Part shown: one piece after another, positions 53,874 through 62,226 of the stretch
Numbering within the stretch: the first letter of the stretch is position 1
Layout of the letters: each line of letters starts with the position of its first letter
Source: [Pseudopropionibacterium] massiliense
GTDB lineage: Bacteria; Actinomycetota; Actinomycetes; Propionibacteriales; Propionibacteriaceae
Direction of reading: 5' to 3'
Length of the DNA stretch: 64,000 nt
NCBI RefSeq assembly: GCF_900607225.1
Contig: NZ_LR027842.1
Coordinates: forward strand, 2,010,030-2,074,029
Position numbers and translations under genes: made by a program
The notes under the pieces: model-generated
Seen by the model: the letters and a program-made list of their open reading frames with translations, nothing else
Told to the model about the DNA's origin: nothing
Database searches by the model: none

Positions 53874-55079
53874 TCAGCCCGCAACCTGCCTGACCAGGGC
53901 CAAGGCCGATCGGACCATCTGCCTGGTGGATTCCTGCCAGTTCGGTTCCTGGCTACGGTAGGGGCCCGTTGCCAGGGAGATGACGACGGCCGCTGCCCGC
54001 AACCTCAGCTCCACCGGGTCCACTCGTCTGTCGAAGACCGGAACCCAACGCGCCAGCAGGTCCCGCACCTTGGCCTCCTGAGCCGGGTTCATGCGCTGAA
54101 TGGTGGACAGGTGGGCGATCAGGCAGGCCAGGTCGTCGGCACGCCGGCCGGGTCCGATGGTGTCCACGTCGAGGATCCCAACCACCCGCCCCGCGGCCAC
54201 GTGCACCTGACCCTCGTGGAAGTCGCCGTGAGTGGGTTCATTGCCGAGCGGGATCCCGGCGAGACCGATCTGGATCCGTTGCGCTGCCCATCCGAGATCG
54301 CCACGCACCTCGGGCAGGGCGGAGGAGACGATCTCCGCGTAGTGCTGGACGGCGTCGCTCCAGGGTGGGCGACGCTCCAACTGTGCGACGCTCGCGGGCA
54401 TGGAGTCGAGCACCTCGATCAGCTGTTCGGGGGTGCACGGGTCACCGGGCTCGAAGATCGCACGTGCCAGGGATCTGCCCTGCAATGCATCGAGAATCAT
54501 CAATTGGTCGTCGGTGGTGTGCGCGACGTGGGGCGCCGGCACTCCCGCGCTGGTCAGCATCCGATGCCTGAACAACACGTCGTCGAAGAGCTTGGCGCGA
54601 ATCGCCTTGATGTAGAAGGTGTTTCCGCCCGTGGTGAACCGCACGACGGCACGACGACGAGGCCGGTAACCGATGATCTTCAATTCGAGCTCGTCCCCGG
54701 TGACGAGATACGGCAGCAGCCGGGCGTCATTGACCAGCTCGGCAAGCAGCTCGGGATAGGCGGCCCGTTTCAGCCCCGGAAGATCGGGATCGGCCGGGTA
54801 GATCCACACCGCCACCTCACGGTTGCCGTCGCCGAAGACCTCGGCCCCGCGGTCGGTTTCCGACAGTTCCCCGCTGCGGGCGGAGACACCCAGCAACTCG
54901 GTGCGCTCCCCATAGGGCCAGGACACCTTCGCCAGGTACGTGGCGGTGGTGGACTGGTTCGGATTGGCGTCCACGTGTTCCAACGTCCAGCTGAGCAGCT
55001 CTCCCCCGGCGTGACGAACTGCCGCGCTGAGAACGGGGCCCGCCCCGGGACCTGTCAGCAACCTCGACCCGTCATCCAT
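53874..55079 (-). CDS. APH-fold phosphotransferase (kinase-like)
   Basis: A 401-residue protein with the aminoglycoside/choline phosphotransferase fold. The catalytic loop is THGDFHEGQVHVAAG and the metal-binding Asp is in VVGILDVDTIGPG. The N-terminal 170 residues hold a distinct beta-rich part with WIYPADPDLPGLKRAAYP. The length exceeds that of resistance enzymes, and there are no mobile elements here, so it is more likely a metabolite or maltose-type kinase. Substrate unknown. The ATG at 55079 overlaps the CNNM gene stop by eight bases, so the two are co-transcribed. Confidence 0.78.
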   Translation of the reverse strand: MDDGSRLLTGPGAGPVLSAAVRHAGGELLSWTLEHVDANPNQSTTATYLAKVSWPYGERTELLGVSARSGELSETDRGAEVFGDGNREVAVWIYPADPDLPGLKRAAYPELLAELVNDARLLPYLVTGDELELKIIGYRPRRRAVVRFTTGGNTFYIKAIRAKLFDDVLFRHRMLTSAGVPAPHVAHTTDDQLMILDALQGRSLARAIFEPGDPCTPEQLIEVLDSMPASVAQLERRPPWSDAVQHYAEIVSSALPEVRGDLGWAAQRIQIGLAGIPLGNEPTHGDFHEGQVHVAAGRVVGILDVDTIGPGRRADDLACLIAHLSTIQRMNPAQEAKVRDLLARWVPVFDRRVDPVELRLRAAAVVISLATGPYRSQEPNWQESTRQMVRSALALVRQVAG

Positions 55080-56403
55080 CGCCAGCTCCCGAGACCCTGC
55101 GCGCGGATATCCAGGAAGCACGTCTTCCGTCCATGTCCTCGACCCTGAACACCCAGGTCGGCGCCACTGTGTCCCCCTCCGCCGGTTCGCGCGGGGAGAG
55201 TTCCACGCTCACCTCGTCCCCGACCGTGGGCAGGCGTCCGAGCCGGGCCATGACGTATCCCGCGACGGTGTCGTAGGGACCCTCGGGAATGACGTACCCG
55301 GAAAGTCCCGCGAACTCCTCGATGGTGGTCAATCCGTCAAGCCGGGCCAGGGGATCGACTCTCGCGGGCGATGTGCCGTCCACCACGTCGTACTCATCGG
55401 TGATGTCGCCGATCAGTTCCTCCACCAGATCCTCCAGGGTGACGATCCCCGACGTGCCACCGTACTCGTCCCGGACGATGGCCATGTGGGCCTTCGCGGC
55501 ACGCATCGCGGACAGGGCCCGCAACAACTTCACCGTTTCCGGAAGGTTCAGCACGGGCCGCACGATTTCGGACAGCTGCCCTCCGCGTTCCCCGGCGTCG
55601 AGATCCATCAGGTCCCGGACGTGACAGAAACCGATCACCCTGTCCACGGAGCCGGCCGTGACCGGGTAGCGGGAATGGGGTGCCCCGCGCACTTCTTTGT
55701 AGGCCAGCTGAATGGGCATGTCGGAGGGCAGGAATTCCACCTCGGTGCGAGGCACCATCACTTCACGGAGGCTGAGCTGCCCTGCGGCGAAGACCTCGTC
55801 GACGATGTTGCGTTCCTCCTGCCCCAGAGTTGTCGATCCCGAGACCATTTCCCGCAGCTCCTCATCGCTCACGGCGTCCTTCGAGAGTTTCGGATCGCCG
55901 CCGAAGACCCGGACCACAACGTCGGTGGAGACGCCCAGGAACCAGATGACGGGACGCGCCAAGGACGCGATTCCGGCCACCAGGGGGGCGAGTGCCAGCG
56001 CGAATTCCTCGGCGCGTTGCATGGCGAGGCGTTTCGCGCTCAGCTCCCCGATCACGATGGAGAAGTAGGAGATCACGATCGTGATGATCACCAGCGCCAG
56101 CGGCTCGGCCACTGAGACGGGTATCCCCCAGCTCTCGAAAACGGGGGCGAGTCCCGCGGCCAGGGTCGCTCCACCGAACGCCGCGGAGAGGAAACCGGAC
56201 AGCGTCACGCCGATCTGCACCGCGGACAGGAAACGATTGGGGTCACTCGTGAGTCGTTCAATGGCCCGGCCCCGTTTGCCCTTGACGGCAAGTTGCCTGA
56301 TCTGTGACTCGCGCAGCGTCACCAAGGCCATCTCGGCGGCCGCAAAGGTGCCGCCGATCAGGATGAACAGCGCGATCAGCGCAATGTCAGAGGCCGCCGA
56401 CAT
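55072..56403 (-). CDS. hemolysin C/CorC-type CNNM transporter with CBS domains
   Basis: A 443-residue protein. The N-terminal CNNM domain has about four membrane segments (IALIALFILIGGTFAAAEMA, then VQIGVTLSGFLSAAFGG and VIITIVISYFSIVIGELSAK). Two CBS domains follow, with VMVPRTEVEFL, HVRDLMDL, HMAIVRDEYGGTSGIVTLED and DLVEELIGDI; the CorC/HlyC C-terminal domain closes it. Such proteins export or control divalent cations (Mg or Co). The ATG shares one base with the purU stop (TGATG), so translation is coupled to purU. No true hemolytic role is implied. Confidence 0.9.
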   Translation of the reverse strand: MSAASDIALIALFILIGGTFAAAEMALVTLRESQIRQLAVKGKRGRAIERLTSDPNRFLSAVQIGVTLSGFLSAAFGGATLAAGLAPVFESWGIPVSVAEPLALVIITIVISYFSIVIGELSAKRLAMQRAEEFALALAPLVAGIASLARPVIWFLGVSTDVVVRVFGGDPKLSKDAVSDEELREMVSGSTTLGQEERNIVDEVFAAGQLSLREVMVPRTEVEFLPSDMPIQLAYKEVRGAPHSRYPVTAGSVDRVIGFCHVRDLMDLDAGERGGQLSEIVRPVLNLPETVKLLRALSAMRAAKAHMAIVRDEYGGTSGIVTLEDLVEELIGDITDEYDVVDGTSPARVDPLARLDGLTTIEEFAGLSGYVIPEGPYDTVAGYVMARLGRLPTVGDEVSVELSPREPAEGDTVAPTWVFRVEDMDGRRASWISARRVSGAGDG

Positions 56404-57242
56404 CAGCGGAAGATCACCGTCCTGTTCCCGTCCATGAGCACCCGGTGTTCGGCGAACAGACGCACGGCCTCCGCCAAGGTCTCCGATTCCTGGCCCCGCC
56501 CCTTGCTGACCAGCTTGCTGACTCCCATGGTGTGATCCACCCTGACCACGTTCTGTTCGATGATCGGTCCCTCGTCGAGATCGCTGGTGACGAAATGGGC
56601 GGTCGCACCGATGAGCTTCACCCCGCGGTTGTGTGCCTGCCTGTAGGGATTGGCCCCCTTGAAACCGGGTAGGAAGGAGTGGTGGATGTTGATGGCGCGC
56701 CCGGCCAGGTGGTCGCACAGCTCGGGGCTGAGGACCTGCATGTAGCGAGCCAGAACCACCAGGTCCACGTTCTTCTCCTCGACCACGCCTCGAAGCTCGG
56801 CCTCGAAATCGGCTTTCGTCTCGGGAACGACCACCCGATGGGTGAACGGCACCCCGTAGAAATCGGCCAGCGATCTCAGAACGTCGTGATTGGCCATGAC
56901 GCCGACGATGTCGATGGGGAGGGTCCCCGCACGCCATCGGAACAGGAGCTCGTTGAGACAGTGCGCCGTCCTCGAGGCGAGCAACAGCACGCGGGTCGGA
57001 CGTTCCATCTCGTAGATGTCGAATTCCGCATCGAGTTTTTCGGCGACGGGGCGCAGAACGCTCATCAGATCGTCACGCGTGGGGCCGATCAGGGCGATTC
57101 GGGTGAAAAAACGCCCCGTGTCGGCGGATGCGAACTGCTGACATTCGGTGATGTTGCCCCCCAGGGAGACGACGGCTCCGGTGAGGGCGTGGACGATGCC
57201 AGGACCATCCGGGCATCGCAACGTCATGACGAGGTCCTGCAT
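56403..57242 (-). CDS. purU: formyltetrahydrofolate deformylase
   Basis: A 279-residue enzyme. Residues 1-80 form an ACT domain (LVMTLRCPDGPGIVHALTG). The transformylase-like catalytic part has LARYMQVLSPEL, AINIHHSFLPGFKGANPYRQ and SDLDEGPIIEQNVVRV, with the Asn, His and Asp of the PurU active site. It hydrolyses 10-formyl-THF to formate and THF, balancing one-carbon pools for purines. TACGCT seven bases before the ATG suggests a leaderless start. The gene diverges from cobN and leads a transcript with the CNNM and APH-fold genes. Confidence 0.94.
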   Translation of the reverse strand: MQDLVMTLRCPDGPGIVHALTGAVVSLGGNITECQQFASADTGRFFTRIALIGPTRDDLMSVLRPVAEKLDAEFDIYEMERPTRVLLLASRTAHCLNELLFRWRAGTLPIDIVGVMANHDVLRSLADFYGVPFTHRVVVPETKADFEAELRGVVEEKNVDLVVLARYMQVLSPELCDHLAGRAINIHHSFLPGFKGANPYRQAHNRGVKLIGATAHFVTSDLDEGPIIEQNVVRVDHTMGVSKLVSKGRGQESETLAEAVRLFAEHRVLMDGNRTVIFR

Positions 57243-57249
57243 GAGCCCC

Positions 57250-57255
57250 AGCGTA
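57250..57255 (-). promoter_or_regulatory. -10 element before purU
   Basis: TACGCT seven bases before the ATG; no Shine-Dalgarno sequence. Confidence 0.45.
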
Positions 57256-57285
57256 GGCCATGTGCACCGAGTACTTCGCTCTCAG

Positions 57286-57316
57286 CCGTTGATGAAACCC
57301 CAACCGTTGAAGAAAC
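57286..57316. repeat. two direct 13-base repeats upstream of the cobalamin riboswitch
   Basis: CCGTTGATGAAAC (57286-57298) and CCGTTGAAGAAAC (57304-57316) differ at one position and are spaced 18 bases apart. They lie between the purU promoter and the riboswitch, where an activator or repressor could act on purU or cobN. Confidence 0.4.
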
Positions 57317-57334
57317 AACTCGCCTGGCGACAGG

Positions 57335-57431
57335 AACGCTAGGCTTGGCTCGCCTTCGGGCTCTGGAACCCGGTGCGACTCCGGGACGGTCCCGCCACTG
57401 TGACGCATCCGCGAAGTCAGGAACACCCCGC
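57335..57431 (+). promoter_or_regulatory. cobalamin riboswitch controlling cobN
   Basis: The conserved core is complete: GAACCCGGTGCGACTCCGGG (57366-57385), then ACGGTCCCGCCACTGTGA, and AAGTCAGGA with the B12 box at 57414-57422. The limits are approximate. It sits in the 5' leader of cobN on the same strand, and the region 57432-57474 includes the GGAGGACACC ribosome site that could be masked when cobalamin is bound. This implies that cobN is repressed by the end product. The minus-strand cob genes (cobF, cobQ, cbiB) are not under this copy. Confidence 0.92.
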
Positions 57432-57474
57432 AGGCACCTCAACCACCCGGACGTGGATCCTGACGGAGGACACC

Positions 57475-60400
57475 TTGACCAGAATCGCACTGCTCACCAC
57501 CACCGAGACCGACCTGCTCAGCGCACGCGCGAGCCAAGCCGACTACGTGTACGGCAATCCCGTGAAACTCGACGTCGACGCGGTGAAGAAATTGATCGAC
57601 GGCGCGGAGCTGGTCGTGTTCCGTTTCCTCGGCGGCAGGGAACAACTGCCCGAGACCTTCACCACGTGCGTTGAATCGGGGTTGCCGCTGGTGGTTCTCG
57701 GTGGTCAGCACACCCCCGACGCCGCACTGATGGAGCTCTCCACCGTGCCGATGGGGGTCGCGGCGCAGGCCCATTCCTATTTCGTGCAGGGTGGTCTCGA
57801 CAATCTTCGCAACGTGCACGCCTTCCTCGCCGACACCGTTCTGCTGACGGGTGATGCCTTCGAACCGGTCTCGATGATGCCCGTCTGGAGTGAACTGCCC
57901 CGGCCCGATGCCCCCACCGACGAGCCCGCAGGGCATCGCCGCCCCAGGATCGGCATCATCTTCTACCGGGCCCATTACGCGGCCGGCAACATCGCCCACA
58001 TCATCGCTCTTGCCGATGCCATCGACGCGGCGGGTGGGCTGGCCGTTCCGATCCAGACCGCATCGCTGCGCGACCCCGACCCGGGACTGATCGAACACCT
58101 GGGCACCTGTGACGCCATCATCACCACCGTGCAGGCCTCGGGTGGTCTCACCCCCGCCGACGCTTCCGCCGGCGGTGACGAGGGCGCCTGGGACGTGGAG
58201 CAGCTCGCCAAACTGGACGTCCCGATCCTGCAAGGCCTGACCCTGACCTGGAGCCGGGAGACCTGGGAGGCCACCGACGATGGTATGGGCCCCTACGACG
58301 TCGCCACCCAGGTGGCGGTTCCCGAGTTCGACGGGCGGCTGATCACCGTCGCCTTCTCCTTCAAGGAGATCGATGCCGACGGCCTGCCCCACTACGTCCC
58401 CGATCCGGAACGCTGCGCCCGGGTCGCCGCGCTGGCCGTCAATCACGCGAGACTGCGACTGATCCCGCCCGCCGAACGGCGGGTCGCCATCGTCCTGTCG
58501 GCCTATCCCACCAAGCACGCCCGGATCGGCAACGCGGTCGGTCTCGACACCCCCGTCTCGATCATCCGGCTGCTGCGCGCCATGCGGGAGGCGGGCTACG
58601 ACCTGGGAGCCCCCGGCGAGATCCCGGGCACCGGCGAGTTGGAGCCGGTGGAGGGCGAACATCCGGACACCACAGCGGGCAACGCCCTCATCCACGCCAT
58701 CATCGCGGCCGGCGGGCAGGACGAGGAATGGCTGACCAGCGAGCAGCTGAGCGGTCAGCCCGTCCGTATCGACGCCGCCACCTATCGTCGCTGGTTCGCG
58801 GAATTTCCCGCCGAGCTGCGGGAGCAGGTGAGACAGACCTGGGGTGAGGCCCCCGGCAATCTGTTCGTGGATCGCGCCACCAACCCTGACGGCGAGATCG
58901 TCGCCGCAACCCTGCAGGCGGGCAACATCGTGATCCTCGTGCAGCCGCCCCGTGGTTTCGGGGAGAACCCGATCGCGATCTACCACGACCCGGACCTGGC
59001 GCCCAGCCACCACTACCTGGCCACCTACCGCTGGTTGGAGAAGAAGTTCGGGGCGCACGCCGTCGTCCACGTCGGCAAGCACGGCAATCTCGAGTGGTTG
59101 CCCGGCAAAACCCTGGCCCTCGATGCCGTCTCGGGCCCTGATGCGGCCCTGGGCAACCTGCCGCTGATCTACCCGTTCCTCGTCAACGATCCCGGTGAGG
59201 GCACGCAGGCCAAGAGGCGTGCCCATGCCACGATCGTCGACCACCTCATCCCACCGATGGCACGTGCCGAGTCCTACGGCGACATCTCCCGGCTGGAGCA
59301 GCTGCTCGACGAGTACGGCAACGTCTCCGTGATGGACCCGGCGAAGGCTCCCGCGCTGCAGGGCGAGATCTGGCAACTCATCAAGGCCGCCCAGATGCAC
59401 CAGGACCTCGGACTCGAGGAACGCCCCGACGAGGATGCCTTCGACGAGTTCGTGATGCACGTTGACGGCTGGCTGTGTGAGATCAAGGACGTCCAGATCC
59501 GCGACGGCCTCCACGTGCTCTCGCAGGCTCCCGAGGGTGAGGGCATGGTCAACCTGGTGTTGGCGATCCTGCGTTCCAACCAGATCTTCGGGGGCCGCAC
59601 CGACGGAGTACCGGGGCTGCGCGTCGCCCTCGGCCTGCCGGAGGACCAGCAGGACGTCTCCGTCACCCGGGAGGAAACCGACAGGGTGGAGGCAGAGGCC
59701 CGTTCCCTCGTGGAACAGCTCGCAGCGGCCGGCTGGGATACTGGCGCCATCGACGGCATCGTCGCCCCACTCGCCGGGCGCGACGGAATCGACGTCGCCG
59801 GGGTGCGCGCCGCCCTGGAGTTCGGCGCCACCGAGGTGATGCCCCGTCTGAAGGCCACCGAGGGTGAGATCCCCGCGGTCCTCCATGCCCTCGACGGCGG
59901 CTACATCCCTGCGGGGCCATCGGGTTCACCGCTGCGTGGCCTGGTGAACGTGCTGCCGACCGGCCGTAACTTCTACTCCGTCGATCCGAAGGCGATCCCG
60001 TCGAAGCTGGCCTGGCAGACCGGGCAGGCCGCGGCCGAGAACCTTGTGGCCCGCTACCTGGAGGAGACCGGGGAATACCCGAGCTCCGTCGGGCTGTCCG
60101 TGTGGGGCACATCCGCGATGCGCACCTCCGGCGATGACATCGCCGAGGTGTTCGCCCTGCTCGGTATCCGTCCCGTGTGGGAGGAGCAGTCCCGCCGGGT
60201 GGTCGGCCTGGAGGTCATGTCCCTGGAAGAGCTCGGCAGGCCCCGCATCGACGTGACCGTCCGGATCTCCGGGTTCTTCCGCGACGCCTTCCCACACGTG
60301 GTCGCCCTCCTGGACGACGCCGTGGCACTCGCCGCGGCGCAGGAGGAACCCGCTGAATCCAACTTCGTGCGCTCCCACGTGACTGCCGATCTGGAGGCCC

Positions 60401-61140
60401 ACGGCGACGAACGTCGCGCCCGCACCCGCATCTTCGGTTCCAAACCCGGTACCTACGGGGCCGGGATGCTGGAGCTGATCGAGTCCGGGAACTGGCGTTC
60501 CGACGAGGACCTGGCCGAGGTCTACGCCGCCTGGGGTGGTTTCGCCTACGGACGCGACCTCGACGGCGCCCCCGCCCGCGACGACATGGAGAACAACTAT
60601 CGCCGCATCAAGGTGGCCGCGAAGAATGTCGACTCCCGCGAACACGACATCATCGACTCCGATGACTACTTCCAGTACCACGGCGGCATGGTGGCTACGG
60701 TCCGGGCCCTGACCGGTGAAGCGCCGAAGGCCTACGTGGGTGACACCAGCATCCCCGACGCGGTGCGCACCCGCTCCCTCGCCGAGGAGACCGCCCGCGT
60801 GTTCCGGGCGCGCGTGGTCAACCCGAGATGGCTGGCGGCGATGCGCCGCCACGGTTACAAGGGGGCCTTCGAGATGGCCGCCAGCGTCGACTACCTGTTC
60901 GGTTTCGACGCCACCGCACAGGTGGTGGGCGACTGGATGTACGAGTCCGTGGCGAACACCTATCTGCTCGACGAGCAGAACCAGGAGTTCCTGCGCCAGG
61001 CCAACCCGTGGGCACTGCGCAGCATGGTCGAGCGTCTCCAGGAATCGGTGGATCGCGGAATGTGGGAAAACCCCGACCCCGAATTGATCAACCAACTCCA
61101 CGAGCTCTACCTGGAGGTGGAGGGCGACCTGGAGGAGTGA
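57475..61140 (+). CDS. cobN: cobaltochelatase subunit CobN
   Basis: A 1221-residue CobN/BchH-type large subunit, of full length. It starts at a TTG with GGAGGACACC upstream (TRIALLTTTETDLL). Landmarks are FLGGREQLPETF, GRPRIGIIFYRAHYAAGN-like text near 160, LNCAYPT-type text AIVLSAYPTKHARIGN, VHVGKHGNLEWLPGK (about 530-545), FIDVTVRISGFFRDAFPH-type text and IDSDDYFQYHGGMVATVRAL near the end. It inserts cobalt into hydrogenobyrinic acid a,c-diamide together with an AAA+/VWA pair (CobS/CobT) that is not in the window. The presence of CobN and CobF indicates late cobalt insertion. The stop is followed by a 315-base gap. Confidence 0.95.
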   Translation: MTRIALLTTTETDLLSARASQADYVYGNPVKLDVDAVKKLIDGAELVVFRFLGGREQLPETFTTCVESGLPLVVLGGQHTPDAALMELSTVPMGVAAQAHSYFVQGGLDNLRNVHAFLADTVLLTGDAFEPVSMMPVWSELPRPDAPTDEPAGHRRPRIGIIFYRAHYAAGNIAHIIALADAIDAAGGLAVPIQTASLRDPDPGLIEHLGTCDAIITTVQASGGLTPADASAGGDEGAWDVEQLAKLDVPILQGLTLTWSRETWEATDDGMGPYDVATQVAVPEFDGRLITVAFSFKEIDADGLPHYVPDPERCARVAALAVNHARLRLIPPAERRVAIVLSAYPTKHARIGNAVGLDTPVSIIRLLRAMREAGYDLGAPGEIPGTGELEPVEGEHPDTTAGNALIHAIIAAGGQDEEWLTSEQLSGQPVRIDAATYRRWFAEFPAELREQVRQTWGEAPGNLFVDRATNPDGEIVAATLQAGNIVILVQPPRGFGENPIAIYHDPDLAPSHHYLATYRWLEKKFGAHAVVHVGKHGNLEWLPGKTLALDAVSGPDAALGNLPLIYPFLVNDPGEGTQAKRRAHATIVDHLIPPMARAESYGDISRLEQLLDEYGNVSVMDPAKAPALQGEIWQLIKAAQMHQDLGLEERPDEDAFDEFVMHVDGWLCEIKDVQIRDGLHVLSQAPEGEGMVNLVLAILRSNQIFGGRTDGVPGLRVALGLPEDQQDVSVTREETDRVEAEARSLVEQLAAAGWDTGAIDGIVAPLAGRDGIDVAGVRAALEFGATEVMPRLKATEGEIPAVLHALDGGYIPAGPSGSPLRGLVNVLPTGRNFYSVDPKAIPSKLAWQTGQAAAENLVARYLEETGEYPSSVGLSVWGTSAMRTSGDDIAEVFALLGIRPVWEEQSRRVVGLEVMSLEELGRPRIDVTVRISGFFRDAFPHVVALLDDAVALAAAQEEPAESNFVRSHVTADLEAHGDERRARTRIFGSKPGTYGAGMLELIESGNWRSDEDLAEVYAAWGGFAYGRDLDGAPARDDMENNYRRIKVAAKNVDSREHDIIDSDDYFQYHGGMVATVRALTGEAPKAYVGDTSIPDAVRTRSLAEETARVFRARVVNPRWLAAMRRHGYKGAFEMAASVDYLFGFDATAQVVGDWMYESVANTYLLDEQNQEFLRQANPWALRSMVERLQESVDRGMWENPDPELINQLHELYLEVEGDLEE

Positions 61141-61357
61141 CGTCCCGACCAGCTGCGCGGCAGAGTCTGGAGGCTTGTTCACAGCCTCTCCGAAGCCGGT
61201 TGAGACCTTGGCCACAACCCCCTCACCAGAGGATTGTGCTGGTCGGTGCCCCCACCTTGTGAGCAAGCCTCATGGGATTGGGGCATTCATGAGATGGGAG
61301 ACGATCCGACCTGACCGGTGGGTGTGGCCGGAGTCGTGCACAACATCCTGGTTGTGT

Positions 61358-61411
61358 GGCGCTCAACCCCGATTTTTGACGGGAAGGCGAGTCAGCCGAG
61401 GGTTGAGCGCC
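61358..61411. repeat. inverted repeat in the gap between cobN and cobF
   Basis: GGCGCTCAACCC (61358-61369) is exactly complementary to GGGTTGAGCGCC (61400-61411), with GATTTTTGACG in between. It lies in the 315-base region (61141-61455) where cobN and cobF converge and could end transcription from both sides. The remainder of the gap has no convincing gene or RNA element. Confidence 0.6.
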
Positions 61412-61455
61412 GCATGGGCCGCCGGGATGTCGACGTCTCTCTCAGGGCCGCCGGG

Positions 61456-62226
61456 TCAGTCAGCTTCGGGAAGAGCGAAGGCGTAGACGTCCATCACCCA
61501 TCCGTGCTCCCGGCGCACCTTCGCCCGGGTGGCGATGATCTCGTCGATCACGTCCGCCAGGCGACCGCTCCTGAGTTCCTGGGATGGCAGTCCCAGATTG
61601 GCCGCCCACCAGATGGTGGCATCCGCCGCCTTCTCCACGAGGTGCTGGACCTTCAGGTGTCCGTCCAGCATCACCACCGTCATGCCCAGATCGGGACGCC
61701 ACTGCTCCACCAACCTCCGGCCCGTGGTGATGTGCACGGGTCCGCCGACCTCGTGGAGCACGATGCCGTGGGCCGCCGCGAGGGCCTGGAAGGCCGTGAT
61801 GCCCGGCACCACGTGGGGTTCGACGTCGACGAACTCGCGGATGCGCTCCACGATGCGGATCGTGGAGTCGTAGAAGGCGGGATCACCCCAGACGAGAAAA
61901 CCGACGACGCTGCCCTCCGGAAGCTGCCTCATGACCTCCGCGTAGCCACGTGCCCGGGCCGCGTGCCAGTCGGCCACCCCGGCCTCGTACTGTTCCCTGG
62001 TGCGCTCCGCGTCCGGTCCCCGTTTCGGGTCGTCGACGGCGATGAAACGATACGTCCCGGCCTCCAGGTGTGCTTCACACAGGGAGCGGCGAGCATCCAC
62101 CAGGTCGGCCTTCACCTCCCCCTTGTCCGCCACGAGGAACACGTCCACCTCACGCATGGCCTCGATGGCCTCACCCGTCAGGTGGGCGGGATTGCCCGCC
62201 CCGATACCGATGATGTTCACCTTCAC
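61456..62226 (-). CDS. cobF: precorrin-6A synthase (deacetylating)
   Basis: A 256-residue SAM-dependent methyltransferase. It opens MKVNIIGIGAGNPAHLTGEA, followed by VDVFLVADKGEVKADLVDAR, EGSVVGFLVWGDPAFYDST and PHVVPGITAFQALAAAHGI; this is the CobF pattern. It methylates C-1 of precorrin-5 and releases the acetyl group, a step found only in the late-cobalt (aerobic-type) route. The ATG overlaps the cobQ stop (cobQ ends at 62223), so the genes are coupled in the order cbiB-cobQ-cobF. Confidence 0.92.
   Translation of the reverse strand: MKVNIIGIGAGNPAHLTGEAIEAMREVDVFLVADKGEVKADLVDARRSLCEAHLEAGTYRFIAVDDPKRGPDAERTREQYEAGVADWHAARARGYAEVMRQLPEGSVVGFLVWGDPAFYDSTIRIVERIREFVDVEPHVVPGITAFQALAAAHGIVLHEVGGPVHITTGRRLVEQWRPDLGMTVVMLDGHLKVQHLVEKAADATIWWAANLGLPSQELRSGRLADVIDEIIATRAKVRREHGWVMDVYAFALPEAD

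Noticed and set aside
53874-55079. Aminoglycoside resistance gene
   Set aside because: The APH fold is real, but the protein is longer than resistance enzymes, is coupled to a CNNM gene and lies in core genome without mobile elements.
57439-59886. Open frame of 815 codons on the minus strand opposite cobN
   Set aside because: CobN motifs are continuous on the plus strand; the antisense frame has low-complexity composition and no start signal.
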